NCBI RefSeq assembly: GCF_016808095.1
Contig: NC_068970.1
Coordinates: 38,412,630 to 38,476,629 of the forward strand
Source of the DNA: Vigna angularis
Lineage: Eukaryota > Streptophyta > Magnoliopsida > Fabales > Fabaceae
DNA length: 64,000 nt
Direction of reading: 5' to 3'
Numbering within the stretch: position 1 is the first letter of the stretch; the number at the start of each line of letters is the position of its first letter. Position numbers and translations under genes: made by a program. This document shows positions 54,880 to 64,000 of this stretch, piece after piece. Below the pieces are notes generated by a model. It saw only the letters and a program-made list of their open reading frames with translations, was not told where the DNA came from and did no database searches.

Positions 54880-56185
54880 TGATAACGGTTGAAAAACAGT
54901 TATTTATATACTTAATTTTGATATTAAAAACACCCTTTCTGACTTAAAAACTTGGTTTAACTCATGTTTTTGCTTTAGTTTTATGAATAAGAGAGCTGAA
55001 GGTGAATTTAATGGTTTTGTGCTAGATTCCCTTGATTTTGTAGGCTATTGGAATGATTTGAAAGAAGAGTTAAAGTACCGAATGGTTGTAATGCAGAAAA
55101 GTCAACCAAAATGCAGAAAAGTCAACCAGAGTGAGAAAAAGTCAACCAAATTACAAAAAAGTCAACCAGTCAACCAGAGGGCAAAAAGTCAACTAGTGTG
55201 TAGAAAAAGTAGCGTTGAGCGCCAGTTTTGCGCGCTGAGTGCTAGTTAAGTGCCGCAATCACCGCTGGGCGCCCTTTTGGGGCGCTGAGCGCAAGTTTCG
55301 TGGGGTTGGACCTGTTTTTTGTTATTTTTATGTTATATTAAAGGACTTGCACGTCCTAGGGATTGCATCTTTTGATTGCTTGAGCACAGAAACACACTTT
55401 TCACCACTTGGGGGCAGATTTGGGGATGCGAGAGTCTACTCTTCTCTTTCTAGGGTTTTCTATCTCTTTCATTCTTTCATTCCATTGTTCATCTAGTTTC
55501 TCCATGATAATGGGGAACTAAACCTTATTTGTTTTTGGGAAAGATGTAACCTCTTAAACTCTCATGTATTGAATTGATTTATATTATAAATGCTTTACTT
55601 CATTAATTGTTAGGGTTTTTCCTCTACGCTCTATGCATGCTTTGTTTAACTCATTCAATTGCATGATTATTGGTTTTGTCACTATGAGAAAATCTAAAAC
55701 TGGAGAAATTCTCCCAAAAGCAATATTACCTAGACATGGGGATAAGAGGATTGGTTGCCTTTAAGCTTCTGTGCGAATGTAATGCATGATTAATTGTTAG
55801 GGAGACAAGACATCGTGAACTAGTAATTAGGAGTAGGCTTTCTTCACCGAGACATCGGGTTTAAGGTAAATTAGAAAGTGGCATTAACATTAATGAAGAA
55901 GATGAATTCATTATGCATGAGAGTAAATTAGGTGAAATCTAAATCCAACAACAATATCATCAACTTCATCCATTCATTCTTGTGTTTAGCCTCAATTGAT
56001 CAAATTGCATTCATGTTTATTTTATTGCATTTGCATTCAAAACCCCAAAAATTTGTTCTTTAGAGTCTTAATTAGTTGAGTAATCACATAACTGTTTAGT
56101 GTCGTGAGTCTCTTGGGAAGCGATACTTGGTCTTACCATTTATTATTACTTGATATGATTCGGTACACTTACTGAACTGTTAACA
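54880..56185 (+). repeat. Solo Athila-like LTR
   Basis: 1306 bp, TGATAACGGTTG...GAACTGTTAACA, with an exact GTGAG duplication (54875-54879, 56186-56190). Palindromic units near 55205-55300 are of GCGCTGAGCGC type where the copy at 24876 has CCGCTGAGCGG. A direct GTCAACCA repeat occurs at 55095-55195. Confidence 0.92.
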
Positions 56186-56249
56186 GTGAGCGAAGATTGT
56201 CTTGTATGGATAGGGTTCTGTGGTGTATGTTTTCATCAATGCATGTTGT

Positions 56250-56256
56250 GTGTGTG

Positions 56257-56313
<57 letters not shown>
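56250..56313. repeat. TG/TA microsatellite
   Basis: A (TG)n run followed by a long (TA)n run. It creates the artificial Ile/Tyr-repeat ORFs on both strands. Confidence 0.95.
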
Positions 56314-56315
<2 letters not shown>

Positions 56316-56608
56316 TTATTTGGTGTTTCGTGTTCATTGGCCAGGAGATCTTGGTTGGGGTAGCTTTATGTATTATGGGAGAGTTAAGGGGAGTAACAAG
56401 GGTTATAAGTTGGAGAGGAGAATAAATGTACTTGTGATAGGGTTGTTTGGGTTGAGTTGCACTACATGGAAGGAGGAAGAGGGGTTGAGCTTCTGTGGAG
56501 AGAAAAGAAGTAGAAGAAAGGTAGAAAGGGTTCTTAGAGGATAAAGTTGGAGTGTGGTTGGTGAAAAGGAAAGAAGAGATGAATGAATTGTGGAGGGATT
56601 CAAGTGTG

Positions 56609-56841
56609 GATGACTCTTTTGGCCGTGTGATGCGGGAAAGAGATTCTCTTCGGCCTTGTGATACGGGAAGAGGATGGTCTAGCAGTGATAACTCTTTGGC
56701 CATGTGATGCGGGAAGACGATGATTTAGTAGTGGTGAATCTTCGATCGTGTGATACGGAAAGATGATGGTTTAATAGTAATGACTCTTCATCCGGGTGAT
56801 GTGAGAAAGAGGTTCTATTTGGTAGTGTGGTACGGAAAGAG
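56609..56841 (+). repeat. Hairpin array in LTR-C, about five units
   Basis: Units around GGCCRTGTGATRCGGG with inverted flanks: CTCTTT/AAAGAG (56614-56642), CTCTTC/GAAGAG (56646-56672), ATCTTC/GAAAGAT (near 56738) and CTCTTC/GAAAGAG (near 56785). A weaker unit lies near 56693. Arms vary together in most units. Confidence 0.7.
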
Positions 56842-57279
56842 GATGTCGTGTGACTCGTAATGAATTGGTTATGGTGATTAGGTGGTGTGGTAGTGTAAAG
56901 GAAATAAACCAGTGAGTTGTGATGTTAATGTTGTGATGTTATTGTTGTGATTATAATATTGTGATGTTAATGTTGTGATGATATATGTTTATGATTGGGT
57001 TATTATTGTAGTTAATATAATTATTATATATTGTGTGATATGATAATTCTGGTTGCTCACCCTAAAATGTTGTGGTTGTGGTTTCCACCTACAATGATCG
57101 TACTTGTACGGGAGTACATGATTTGCAGATAAGATCGTATCTGAGTAGCTGACGAGAGTTGGCATGTTATGTTCGGGGATTTATTATTTATTTTCTGATA
57201 TTTAAAAGTTTTTCAATTTAGTATTTTTTATGTAAAAGTGATATTCTGAGATTTCCAGACAACATTTATGACTATGTTT

Positions 57280-58374
57280 TGTCAGAATCGGCTGCAGCGG
57301 AAAGGTTAGCGTGGAATAACAAACCAAGAGGGTTTTTAATACGAACGTGTGCCTTTTAATTTCTACTCAATTAAACTTACCAAGCAATTAACAAAGACAA
57401 ATAAAGCAAGAGTAAGGTTGAGAGAAATTTGCACAGATGATTTTATCCTGGTTCGGATCTTACCAATCCTACGTCCAGTCGTTTATCTCAAACAAGATAA
57501 ACCTTTTTACTAACACAAAACAATTACAAACTACAATCACAAAGATACAATTTGTAAGAGTTTAGAAAACACCTCTCTTGATACCACAAGAGATGAAACT
57601 ACACCTCCTTTGAGTCTTCACAAAGGATGAACACCTCCTTCGAATACTTCACGAAGGATGAACACCTCCTCCGAATACTTCACGAAGGATGATTCTCTTC
57701 CGAACACCTCCTTAGACACACCAAGGATGAACCGGCTATTTCCTCTGTCACCGTAGCAGCACTTCACCAGCTCCACAGACAAGAGTTTCACAAGCCGAAC
57801 AAGAACACACAAGTCTCAAGAATTTCTGAGTATTTTGAGCACAAGGGAAGAGTTTCTGTGTCTCTAGATGTGCATCTTGAGAGGAAATGAGAGTCTATTT
57901 ATAGACTCATCCAAAAGCTCTTCCATTTTTCATTTTCAGCCTTTCACACTGTGTTAATCGATTAGCTACAGTGGTTAATCGATTAACAACCCAACGGATA
58001 GTTCAACGGCTCTAAAAACGGCTAGTTTTTCAAACGTTCCCTGTGTTAATCGATTAACACCCTTTGTTAATCGATTAACGTTAATCGATTAACACCCTCT
58101 GTTAATCGATTAACACTGCATTGCTGGGCTTCTTCATGGCGCACTGGAAAAATCGATTAACACCTTCTGTTAATCGATTAACACTGCACAGAATTTTGCT
58201 TATGGCTTATTTTTACATCACTTTTGAATGCATACATAAAACTACTAATTTTCCTATGTTCATACAATTATTACAAAAGATTACAAGTCTTCAAAGATCA
58301 TTCTTCATGAGTCTTGTTTGTTCTTGACTTGATTTGGACATCATCAAAACTTCATCTTCATCATTTTGCTAACA
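57280..58374 (-). repeat. 3' LTR of the SIRE-like element
   Basis: 1095 bp. In element orientation it has the ATCGATTA palindrome cluster (57951-58182), then a CTATAAATAG TATA box (57894-57903), then transcribed sequence with CACGAAGGATG repeats (57600-57735). Confidence 0.93.
57951..58182 (-). repeat. Eight ATCGATTA palindromic units upstream of the TATA box
   Basis: Eight copies of TTAATCGATTAA or close variants, several perfect (GTTAATCGATTAAC). Spacing is irregular and some are back to back. They end about 50 bp before the TATA box in the element's direction. The same cluster is at 60927-61158 in the 5' LTR, where it would act as an upstream activating region. The role is inference. Confidence 0.85.
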
Positions 58375-59129
58375 ATCTCCCCCTTTTTGATGATGATCAA
58401 AACTTTCTTGATTTAAAGCTTTTGGTAATAATCTGTATTTAAAACACAACTTAAGGAAGAAACAATTGTTAGTGTACTTAGAAATAAGTTTAAGGCTTTA
58501 AATATTTCTCCCCCTTTTTGATCATTATTAAAAAGTGATGTATAATTGCTCCCCCTAAATGTATTAGAAAATATACTCCCCCTTAATAAAAGCATGTATG
58601 CATAGACATATTAAGGAAAAACAACATACATTTTATTGAATTTAAAGAGGCAAGCATACAAAGAAGTTAAATATATAGCACACACACTACAAAAAGCATA
58701 GAAGCATAAAATACCCCTTTAGATATGCCTCCAATTTCGTAATGATAATTCTCTAGGTTGTTTCCACATTTTGTTTAGATCTTCATCTTGAGGATTGTCA
58801 TCATTCTTCACTTCATTTGTTGTCTTCTACAATTCTTCATCATTGCCTGCATGTAATTCAAATGACTCAAGAGGTTTTGCCTCAAGGTCTACAATTTCAT
58901 CAAAGACAACATGCACACATTCTTCTATTCCAAATGTTTTCCGTTTGAAAACTATATATGCTTTGTATATAAAAATTTCTTAATTCTTCTTTTCAAATAT
59001 TTAAAACAAAAACAATTTTTTAAAAATTTTCTTAAAAATTGTTTTTTTTTTTAAAGAAATTCTAAATTTTAAACAATAGGTACCCAACTATTTTGTATGG
59101 GTCCTTTGGGTTAGTTTGAAAATTTGAAA
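58375..59129 (-). other. Purine tract and non-coding 3' part of the SIRE-like element
   Basis: Several CTCCCCCTTTTTGAT(C) copies (58375, 58506 and others) resemble the purine tract. No ORF of note. Confidence 0.6.
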
Positions 59130-60221
59130 TCATTTTACAACCCAAATATATCTACCACTTGGAACACCATAATGCTTAATTTTACATTTGTTTGATGTAT
59201 GACCCTTTTTCATACAATAAAAGCATGATACAACATTTGTGTTCCTATAAGTTGTTCCTTTTTCTACCCAAGTTCTACGGGTTCTATGTTTGTGTTTATT
59301 TTTAATTCTAGGAACATACTTATTTTTAACAACCTTATTTTCATTATTTTTACTACATTCTCCTAAGGTTGTTTCATCTAGTAGTTTCTTATGATTAACA
59401 CAAGATGCACATTTATCACTACTAGTAAATTTACCCTTTTCAAAAAATAAAACTTTATTTTTCAAATCTTTATTTTCTTCAAAAATATTTTCAAAATTTA
59501 ATTTTAAATTCTTATTTTCTTCAAGAATATTTTCGAAGTCTGATTTCAAATTTTTATTTTCTTCAGAAATATTTTCAAAATTTAACTTTAAATTTTTGAA
59601 ATCCTTTTTCAATTTCTGATGGGCTTTATCTAATTTTTCAGATTCTACTATTAAAGCAGCATAAATTTCATGTAATTCATCTTCATCAATATGATCAGAA
59701 TCATCAGAATCGCTAGAGGTACTTACTTGGCTTCCAGCGTCATCGTTCACTACTAAACAGATATATGCTTGCTCATCAGAATCACCCATACTTGATGTTG
59801 TGCTTGATGAAGAGCTTGAATTATTCTCTTCCATGATCAAAGTATTCGTTTTAGCACACCCAATTTCATCTCCGCCTTCATGAGTTACTCTTAAAGTTTC
59901 CCACATTTCTTTAGCGCTTTTGCAGACAGAGACCCTGTAGAACTCATCAACAGTCAATGCTGATGCAATGATATTCCGGGCTTTTACATCATTCTGAGAT
60001 CTTCTCTTTTCTTCAATGGTCCATTGGTCACGGGGTTTTGGTTCCTGCATATTGTTAGTTGCAACAAAAGGACCAAATGCAACAGCATCCCAAATATCTA
60101 TATCAATAGATTCCATAAAAATTTGCATTCTGACCTTCCAAAATGCGTAATTTTCACCTGTGAATAGTGGTGGTCTATTGATAGAAGCACCCTCTGCAAA
60201 GGTTTGATGTGATCCTGCCAT
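59130..60221 (-). CDS. Gag of the SIRE-like copia element
   Basis: 363 residues from the first ATG (MAGSHQTFAEGASINRPPLF). The open frame extends upstream through the primer site, but without an ATG. Order: copia gag N-terminus with PPLFTGENYAFWKVRMQIFM, UBN2-like region with DEFYRVSVCKSAKEMWETLR, Ser/Asp-rich acidic linker (about 135-180), then a coiled coil built of repeated LNFEN-(I/F)-EENKNLK units (about 205-265). A basic region follows, then a CCHC zinc knuckle CFYCMKKGHTSNKC. It is intact with no stops. It would form particles and bind RNA. It is alone in its element, since pol is deleted, and is expressed if at all from the LTR at 60256-61350. Confidence 0.92.
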   Translation of the reverse strand: MAGSHQTFAEGASINRPPLFTGENYAFWKVRMQIFMESIDIDIWDAVAFGPFVATNNMQEPKPRDQWTIEEKRRSQNDVKARNIIASALTVDEFYRVSVCKSAKEMWETLRVTHEGGDEIGCAKTNTLIMEENNSSSSSSTTSSMGDSDEQAYICLVVNDDAGSQVSTSSDSDDSDHIDEDELHEIYAALIVESEKLDKAHQKLKKDFKNLKLNFENISEENKNLKSDFENILEENKNLKLNFENIFEENKDLKNKVLFFEKGKFTSSDKCASCVNHKKLLDETTLGECSKNNENKVVKNKYVPRIKNKHKHRTRRTWVEKGTTYRNTNVVSCFYCMKKGHTSNKCKIKHYGVPSGRYIWVVK

Positions 60222-60255
60222 TTGAATGACTATCAAAGCAAGCTCTGATACCAAT

Positions 60256-61350
60256 TGTCAGAATCCGCTGCAGCGGAAAGGTTAGCGTGGAATAACAAAC
60301 CAAGAGGGTTTTTAATACGAACGTGTGCCTTTTAATTTCTACTCAATTAAACTTACCAAGCAATTAACAAAGACAAATAAAGCAAGAGTAAGGTTGAGAG
60401 AAATTTGCACAGATGATTTTATCCTGGTTCGGATCTTACCAATCCTACGTCCAGTCGTTTATCTCAAACAAGATAAACCTTTTTACTAACACAAAACAAT
60501 TACAAACTACAATCACAAAGATACAATTTGTAAGAGTTTAGAAAACACCTCTCTTGATACCACAAGAGATGAAACTACACCTCCTTTGAGTCTTCACAAA
60601 GGATGAACACCTCCTTCGAATACTTCACGAAGGATGAACACCTCCTCCGAATACTTCACGAAGGATGATTCTCTTCCGAACACCTCCTTAGACACACCAA
60701 GGATGAACCGGCTATTTCCTCTGTCACCGTAGCAGCACTTCACCAACTCCACAGACAAGAGTTTCACAAGCCGAACAAGAACACACAAGTCTCAAGAATT
60801 TCTGAGTATTTTGAGCACAAGGGAAGAGTTTCTGTGTCTCTAGATGTGCATCTTGAGAGGAAATGAGAGTCTATTTATAGACTCATCCAAAAGCTCTTCC
60901 ATTTTTCGTTTTCAGCCTTTCACACTGTGTTAATCGATTAGCTACAGTGGTTAATCGATTAACAACCCAACGGATAGTTCAACGGCTCTAAAAACGGCTA
61001 GTTTTTCAAACGTTCCCTGTGTTAATCGATTAACACCCTTTGTTAATCGATTAACGTTAATCGATTAACACCCTCTGTTAATCGATTAACACTGCATTGC
61101 TGGGCTTCTTCATGGCGCACTGGAAAAATCGATTAACACCTTCTGTTAATCGATTAACACTGCACAGAATTTTGCTTATGGCTTATTTTTACATCACTTT
61201 TGAATGCATACATAAAACTACTAATTTTCCTATGTTCATACAATTATTACAAAAGATTACAAGTCTTCAAAGATCATTCTTCATGAGTCTTGTTTGTTCT
61301 TGACTTGATTTGGACATCATCAAAACTTCATCTTCATCATTTTGCTAACA
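60256..61350 (-). repeat. 5' LTR of the SIRE-like element
   Basis: 1095 bp, three visible differences from the 3' LTR. TATA box at 60870-60879, palindromic cluster at 60927-61158. Confidence 0.93.
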
Positions 61351-61466
61351 TGTTTAGCTTCCACAACTTTAATCGAATAAAGTTTATTATCCTTTATAAA
61401 TGTTTTAAAGAAAGGTTTTGGAAAAAATTGCACTATGACATCTCAAAATTGGGGTATTACAGGTGT

Positions 61467-62850
61467 CCCATCAACAGTAGGAGGACGTCCCCACAATGAT
61501 CCTATCGCACCTCGTGTGAGCACCAAAGGCTCATGCTCTACTATAGATCCTACTTATTACACTTGTTAGTATGAGTTTTTGGTTGATGAGGATCCTCCGC
61601 ACGTAGTGGCCATGGGATGACAGATTGCAGGAGGCCAGACCCTTCATGGTTCTCCTTTATTCCCCACTCACGTGCGAGTTACGATTAATGAAGTTAGAGA
61701 CCCCCAAGCTCAAGTGTTAGTGCCTACATTTGAAATCCATTTCGTGGGGGAGGCCTTAGGAACATTTATAGCTTGGCATAAGGCTATGATCATGTCATAT
61801 TTTGGCCCACCAGCGGTATTATATTCTTATTTTTATTATTTAAATCTTGAAGTTATAATTAAATGATTCCTAACTTTTGTAAGTGTGACTTGCAGTTCTA
61901 TAGTCTTGAGAAACAACCAATGGCTCAACCTGTGAATGAAGATCATGAGGAAGCAGATGATGATGATGATCCTCTAAGCATATTGATGAAGAAATTACAT
62001 AAGTTGAATAAAGGACTGGTAGAGCTGCAATGGGAGTTAAGAACATTTAGCGTCCAGTGTCATGTCCCATTGTATATTGCTTTAAATGACACATTGGAGA
62101 TCATTGGTGGAGAAAGAATGTTGAACATTTCATGCATACAACTATGGTGCATGTAAGTTTTTTAATTATTATTTAACTTTTTGAATATTAGTAATATTAC
62201 TTTTTAATAAATATACTTAACTTTATTGTTATAGGTACATGGACACCATCATAGTGGAACAAGGTCGGGCAACAATGTTTGGTTTTCTTGAATCTCAGAC
62301 CATTCAACCATCTAGAAACACATTATATTCAAGACAATCATATATGCAAACATGGATGACTAAGTCTAAAAGAGAGTTGTATATCGCGCCACACATTGAC
62401 GGGTATGTGTTTCTCAACATTGTCAACTTTTATCAAAATTTAACCAATAAACTCACTACTTGTTGGTACATGTTAGGGGCCATTGGCAAATGATGTTGAT
62501 CATTCCAAAAAAGGCACAAGTTGTATGTTTTGTTCTCTTCATAGGAAGATGAAATCAGATTTGAAGTCCTTTTTACAAACGTAAGTATTACATTCAATAA
62601 TATCATTTCATCATGATATTAATATATTAACTTATATTTCTAATGTTTCAAATTTGTTTAGAGTTGTGGCTAAGCCCAAAGCACAACAAATTGAAATTAT
62701 ATATCCTAAGGTTTGAATTCGTTGATCTTTAACTTATTAATTTTTGTAGTCAAATTTAAACCATTACATTTGACTAAGTTCTTTCCCATGTTTAGTGTAA
62801 CAAGTAGACAGATTCCTGGGCATGGGGCTACTACATCATGTCATTGATAA
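61467..62850 (+). pseudogene. CACTA second ORF, C-terminal part with dead Ulp1-like domain
   Basis: Continues the reading frame interrupted at 54567. RVTINEVRDPQAQVLVPTFE followed by GEALGTFIAWHKAMIM is typical of these proteins. After introns come DTIIVEQGRATMFGFLESQT, YMQTWMTKSKRELYIAPHID, MFCSLHRKMKSDLKSF and CNK-stop-TDSWAWGYYIM. The last blocks line up with the C48 (Ulp1-like) domain found in many CACTA proteins. The His-Trp pair and the catalytic Cys-Gly are replaced (YVF and AWG), and stops are present, so it has no protease activity. Confidence 0.7.
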
Positions 62851-63100
62851 TAGCATGGTTTAAATAAATTGTGAATTGATGAATTCTGTGAATATATATG
62901 AATTGGAAAACTAGGTTCTTTTTGTTTTGATGATAACATTTGCTTTAGTCTTTTAGTTTTACTTTTGAATTGGAATTGATGAATTGATGATAGCATGGTT
63001 TAAACTGTGAATTGATGAATTCTGTGAATATATGAATTGGAAAACTGGTTTATGTATTTCAAGTTTGGTTAAATGAGCAAAAACGAACTAAATTTAAAAA
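62851..63100 (+). other. 3' flank of CACTA ORF with a direct duplication
   Basis: A segment of about 60 bp beginning GATAGCATGGTTTAAA and including GAATTGATGAATTCTGTGAA occurs at 62847 and again at 62988. Confidence 0.6.
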
Positions 63101-63646
63101 GAAAAACATTGGAAATTACGTCGAACTGCACATTGCTCGACGTTAATATATGTATATTAGCGTCTTCCTATACATTAACCGATGTTAACCCTTTTACAGT
63201 GGATAACCATAAAAATGCAACGCAATGCAACGTTGGGCGAGCTTCTTTCTAGCTCAGCGCTGGTAACGTCGGCTACCCATCAAATTTGACGTCAAATCTT
63301 TTACATTGAAAATCAGTAGAAATGCAACTTTGTGCGAGCTCCTCTCTGGCTTAGAGAGGATAACATCATTTCACATTAAATTTGACGTCAACTTTACTTC
63401 CAGCCTCTTTCTATTGGATCAACTTTACGTCTCAACCGCTTATAATGGACGTCAAATCCTCCTTTAAATACAACTATTTATCACATATTAGACGTTGCGC
63501 TCTTTATTAGCCGACGTGTCTATAAACAAGTAATGTCGGCCTAGATAATTCGATGTTAAATTTACGTCTCTCGATATGATGTCGCACGCTAATTCGTCGA
63601 TAAAAGCCCAAAATATTCGACGTTGTACGTTGTTTTTGTACTAGTG
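63101..63646. repeat. CACTA 3 right subterminal repeats and terminus
   Basis: Many GACGTCAA, AACGTCG and TTACGTC motifs in both orientations, ending in GTTGTTTTTGTACTAGTG. The last 45 bp match the right end of the derivative at 51125-51169. Confidence 0.88.
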
Positions 63647-64000
63647 AGGGTTGATGTTAAGGGAGAACAAAGTTATGATGTTTGGGGGTTTCAATGCAAT
63701 TATATGTTGTAAGTGTGGGGTTATTGGGATCCCTTCCTTTGTAGAGAATAGGAAAAATTATGTGGACCATTATGTCTCATTTTGTTTAAGTGGAGATAGA
63801 TCAAAAAGTAGAGCATATTAGAGTCATTTGAAGAGAGGGAAAAGCATAGTTTGAAGGAAAGGAAGAGAAGAAGTCATTCCCGCATAACATAAAACCTACA
63901 TTGGTGTTTTCGTTGTTATGAAGTCGTTCACCATTGGATCGAACTGATTCTTGGAAAGTGGGTTCCAGACGTATGGTTCTTCATTCTAACTGTTTGGATC
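63647..64000. other. Flank beyond CACTA 3, nothing recognised
   Basis: 354 bp without an ORF or repeat that I recognise. Confidence 0.5.

Larger units (their letters stand above)
57280..61350 (-). mobile_element. Young SIRE-like copia element, gag only
   Basis: Two 1095-bp LTRs (57280-58374, 60256-61350), with an exact TGTTT duplication (57275-57279, 61351-61355). The primer site TGGTATCAGAGC (minus) is at 60242-60253 and a purine tract at 58375-58392 (CTCCCCCTTTTTGATG). The interior of 1.9 kb has one long gag ORF. Protease, integrase, RT and RNase H are absent. I noticed only three LTR differences, so insertion was recent. This is a deletion derivative that would need a complete relative to move. 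Confidence 0.93.
54567..61461 (+). repeat. Solo LTR with long inverted ends (LTR-C), two nested insertions
   Basis: Starts TGTAACACCCCAATTTTTGA, ends AAAATTGGGGTATTACA, and is flanked by exact GGTGT (54562-54566, 61462-61466). After removal of the nested LTR (54880) and copia element (57280) it is about 1.5 kb. Its first ~160 bp are repeated in inverted form at its right end (57217-57279 plus 61356-61461). It shares with LTR-A and LTR-B the module GCTCACCCTA...CAATGATCGTA...TACGGGAG (57055-57115), which argues for an LTR and against a DNA transposon. Confidence 0.75.
48943..63646 (+). mobile_element. Coding CACTA (En/Spm-type) element 3, decayed
   Basis: Carries a TNP2-type transposase pseudogene, a second ORF, and at 63646 a clear terminus (inverted: CACTAGTACAAAAACAACG) with ACGTC/GACGT subterminal repeats from about 63110. 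No matching left end is visible. The element seems truncated next to CACTA 2, and 48943 is only the point where the neighbour stops. Interruptions are a family deletion derivative (50280-51169) and a foldback-like LTR with its own nested elements (54567-61461). Confidence 0.75.

Noticed and set aside
56186..56703. ORFs with Ile/Tyr repeats on both strands
   Set aside because: They arise from the TG/TA microsatellite at 56250-56313.

Overview
This is plant nuclear DNA made almost entirely of nested, mostly broken transposable elements. I found no intact host gene, rRNA, tRNA or CRISPR array. The mix of elements (Athila-like and long-LTR Ty3/gypsy, SIRE-like and short-LTR Ty1/copia, and several CACTA transposons carrying gene pieces), the AT-rich composition and the plant-type exon fragments suggest a dicot, probably a legume of the Phaseolus/Vigna group. 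The species is inference.

Layout. (1) 1-480 is a decayed gypsy protease fragment, followed by about 3.2 kb of AT-rich DNA. (2) 3737-17354 is a probable gene-capturing CACTA element. It holds fragments of an aspartyl-tRNA synthetase and of a CDPK-related kinase. A solo gypsy LTR (TSD GAATA) sits inside it, and an Athila-like element (5844-15010, minus strand, TSD ATGTG) sits in that LTR. The Athila-like element keeps gag, protease and an extra ORF but has lost RT, RNase H and integrase. (3) 17355-20620 is a mosaic of LTR and gag scraps. (4) 20620-35066 is a decayed Ty1/copia element on the plus strand. It is split by an insertion of about 800 bp and by a solo Athila-like LTR (TSD GTACT). That LTR is itself split by an 8.4-kb non-coding LTR element (25749-34111, TSD AATGT) whose interior is largely another family's LTR. 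(5) 37223-48942 is a second gene-capturing CACTA element. It carries three exons of quinolinate phosphoribosyltransferase and an unidentified three-exon fragment. Two non-autonomous copia elements lie in it, and one of these contains a third, deleted copia. (6) 48943-63646 is a CACTA element that still shows its TNP2-type transposase and a second ORF with a dead Ulp1-like domain. It is interrupted by an 890-bp deletion derivative of the same family (TSD ATT) and by a foldback-like solo LTR (TSD GGTGT). That LTR holds an Athila-like solo LTR (TSD GTGAG) and a young SIRE-like gag-only copia element (TSD TGTTT).

How it fits together. Exact target-site duplications order most insertions unambiguously, up to four levels deep. 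Nothing looks able to move by itself. The gag-PR and gag-only elements could at most move with enzymes supplied by relatives.

The most unusual signal is shared by several unrelated elements. Their LTRs or internal regions carry arrays of short inverted repeats. In several arrays the units differ from one another by paired, compensating changes that keep the stem. In three related long-LTR families the arrays lie on the same side of the same conserved module although their sequences do not match.
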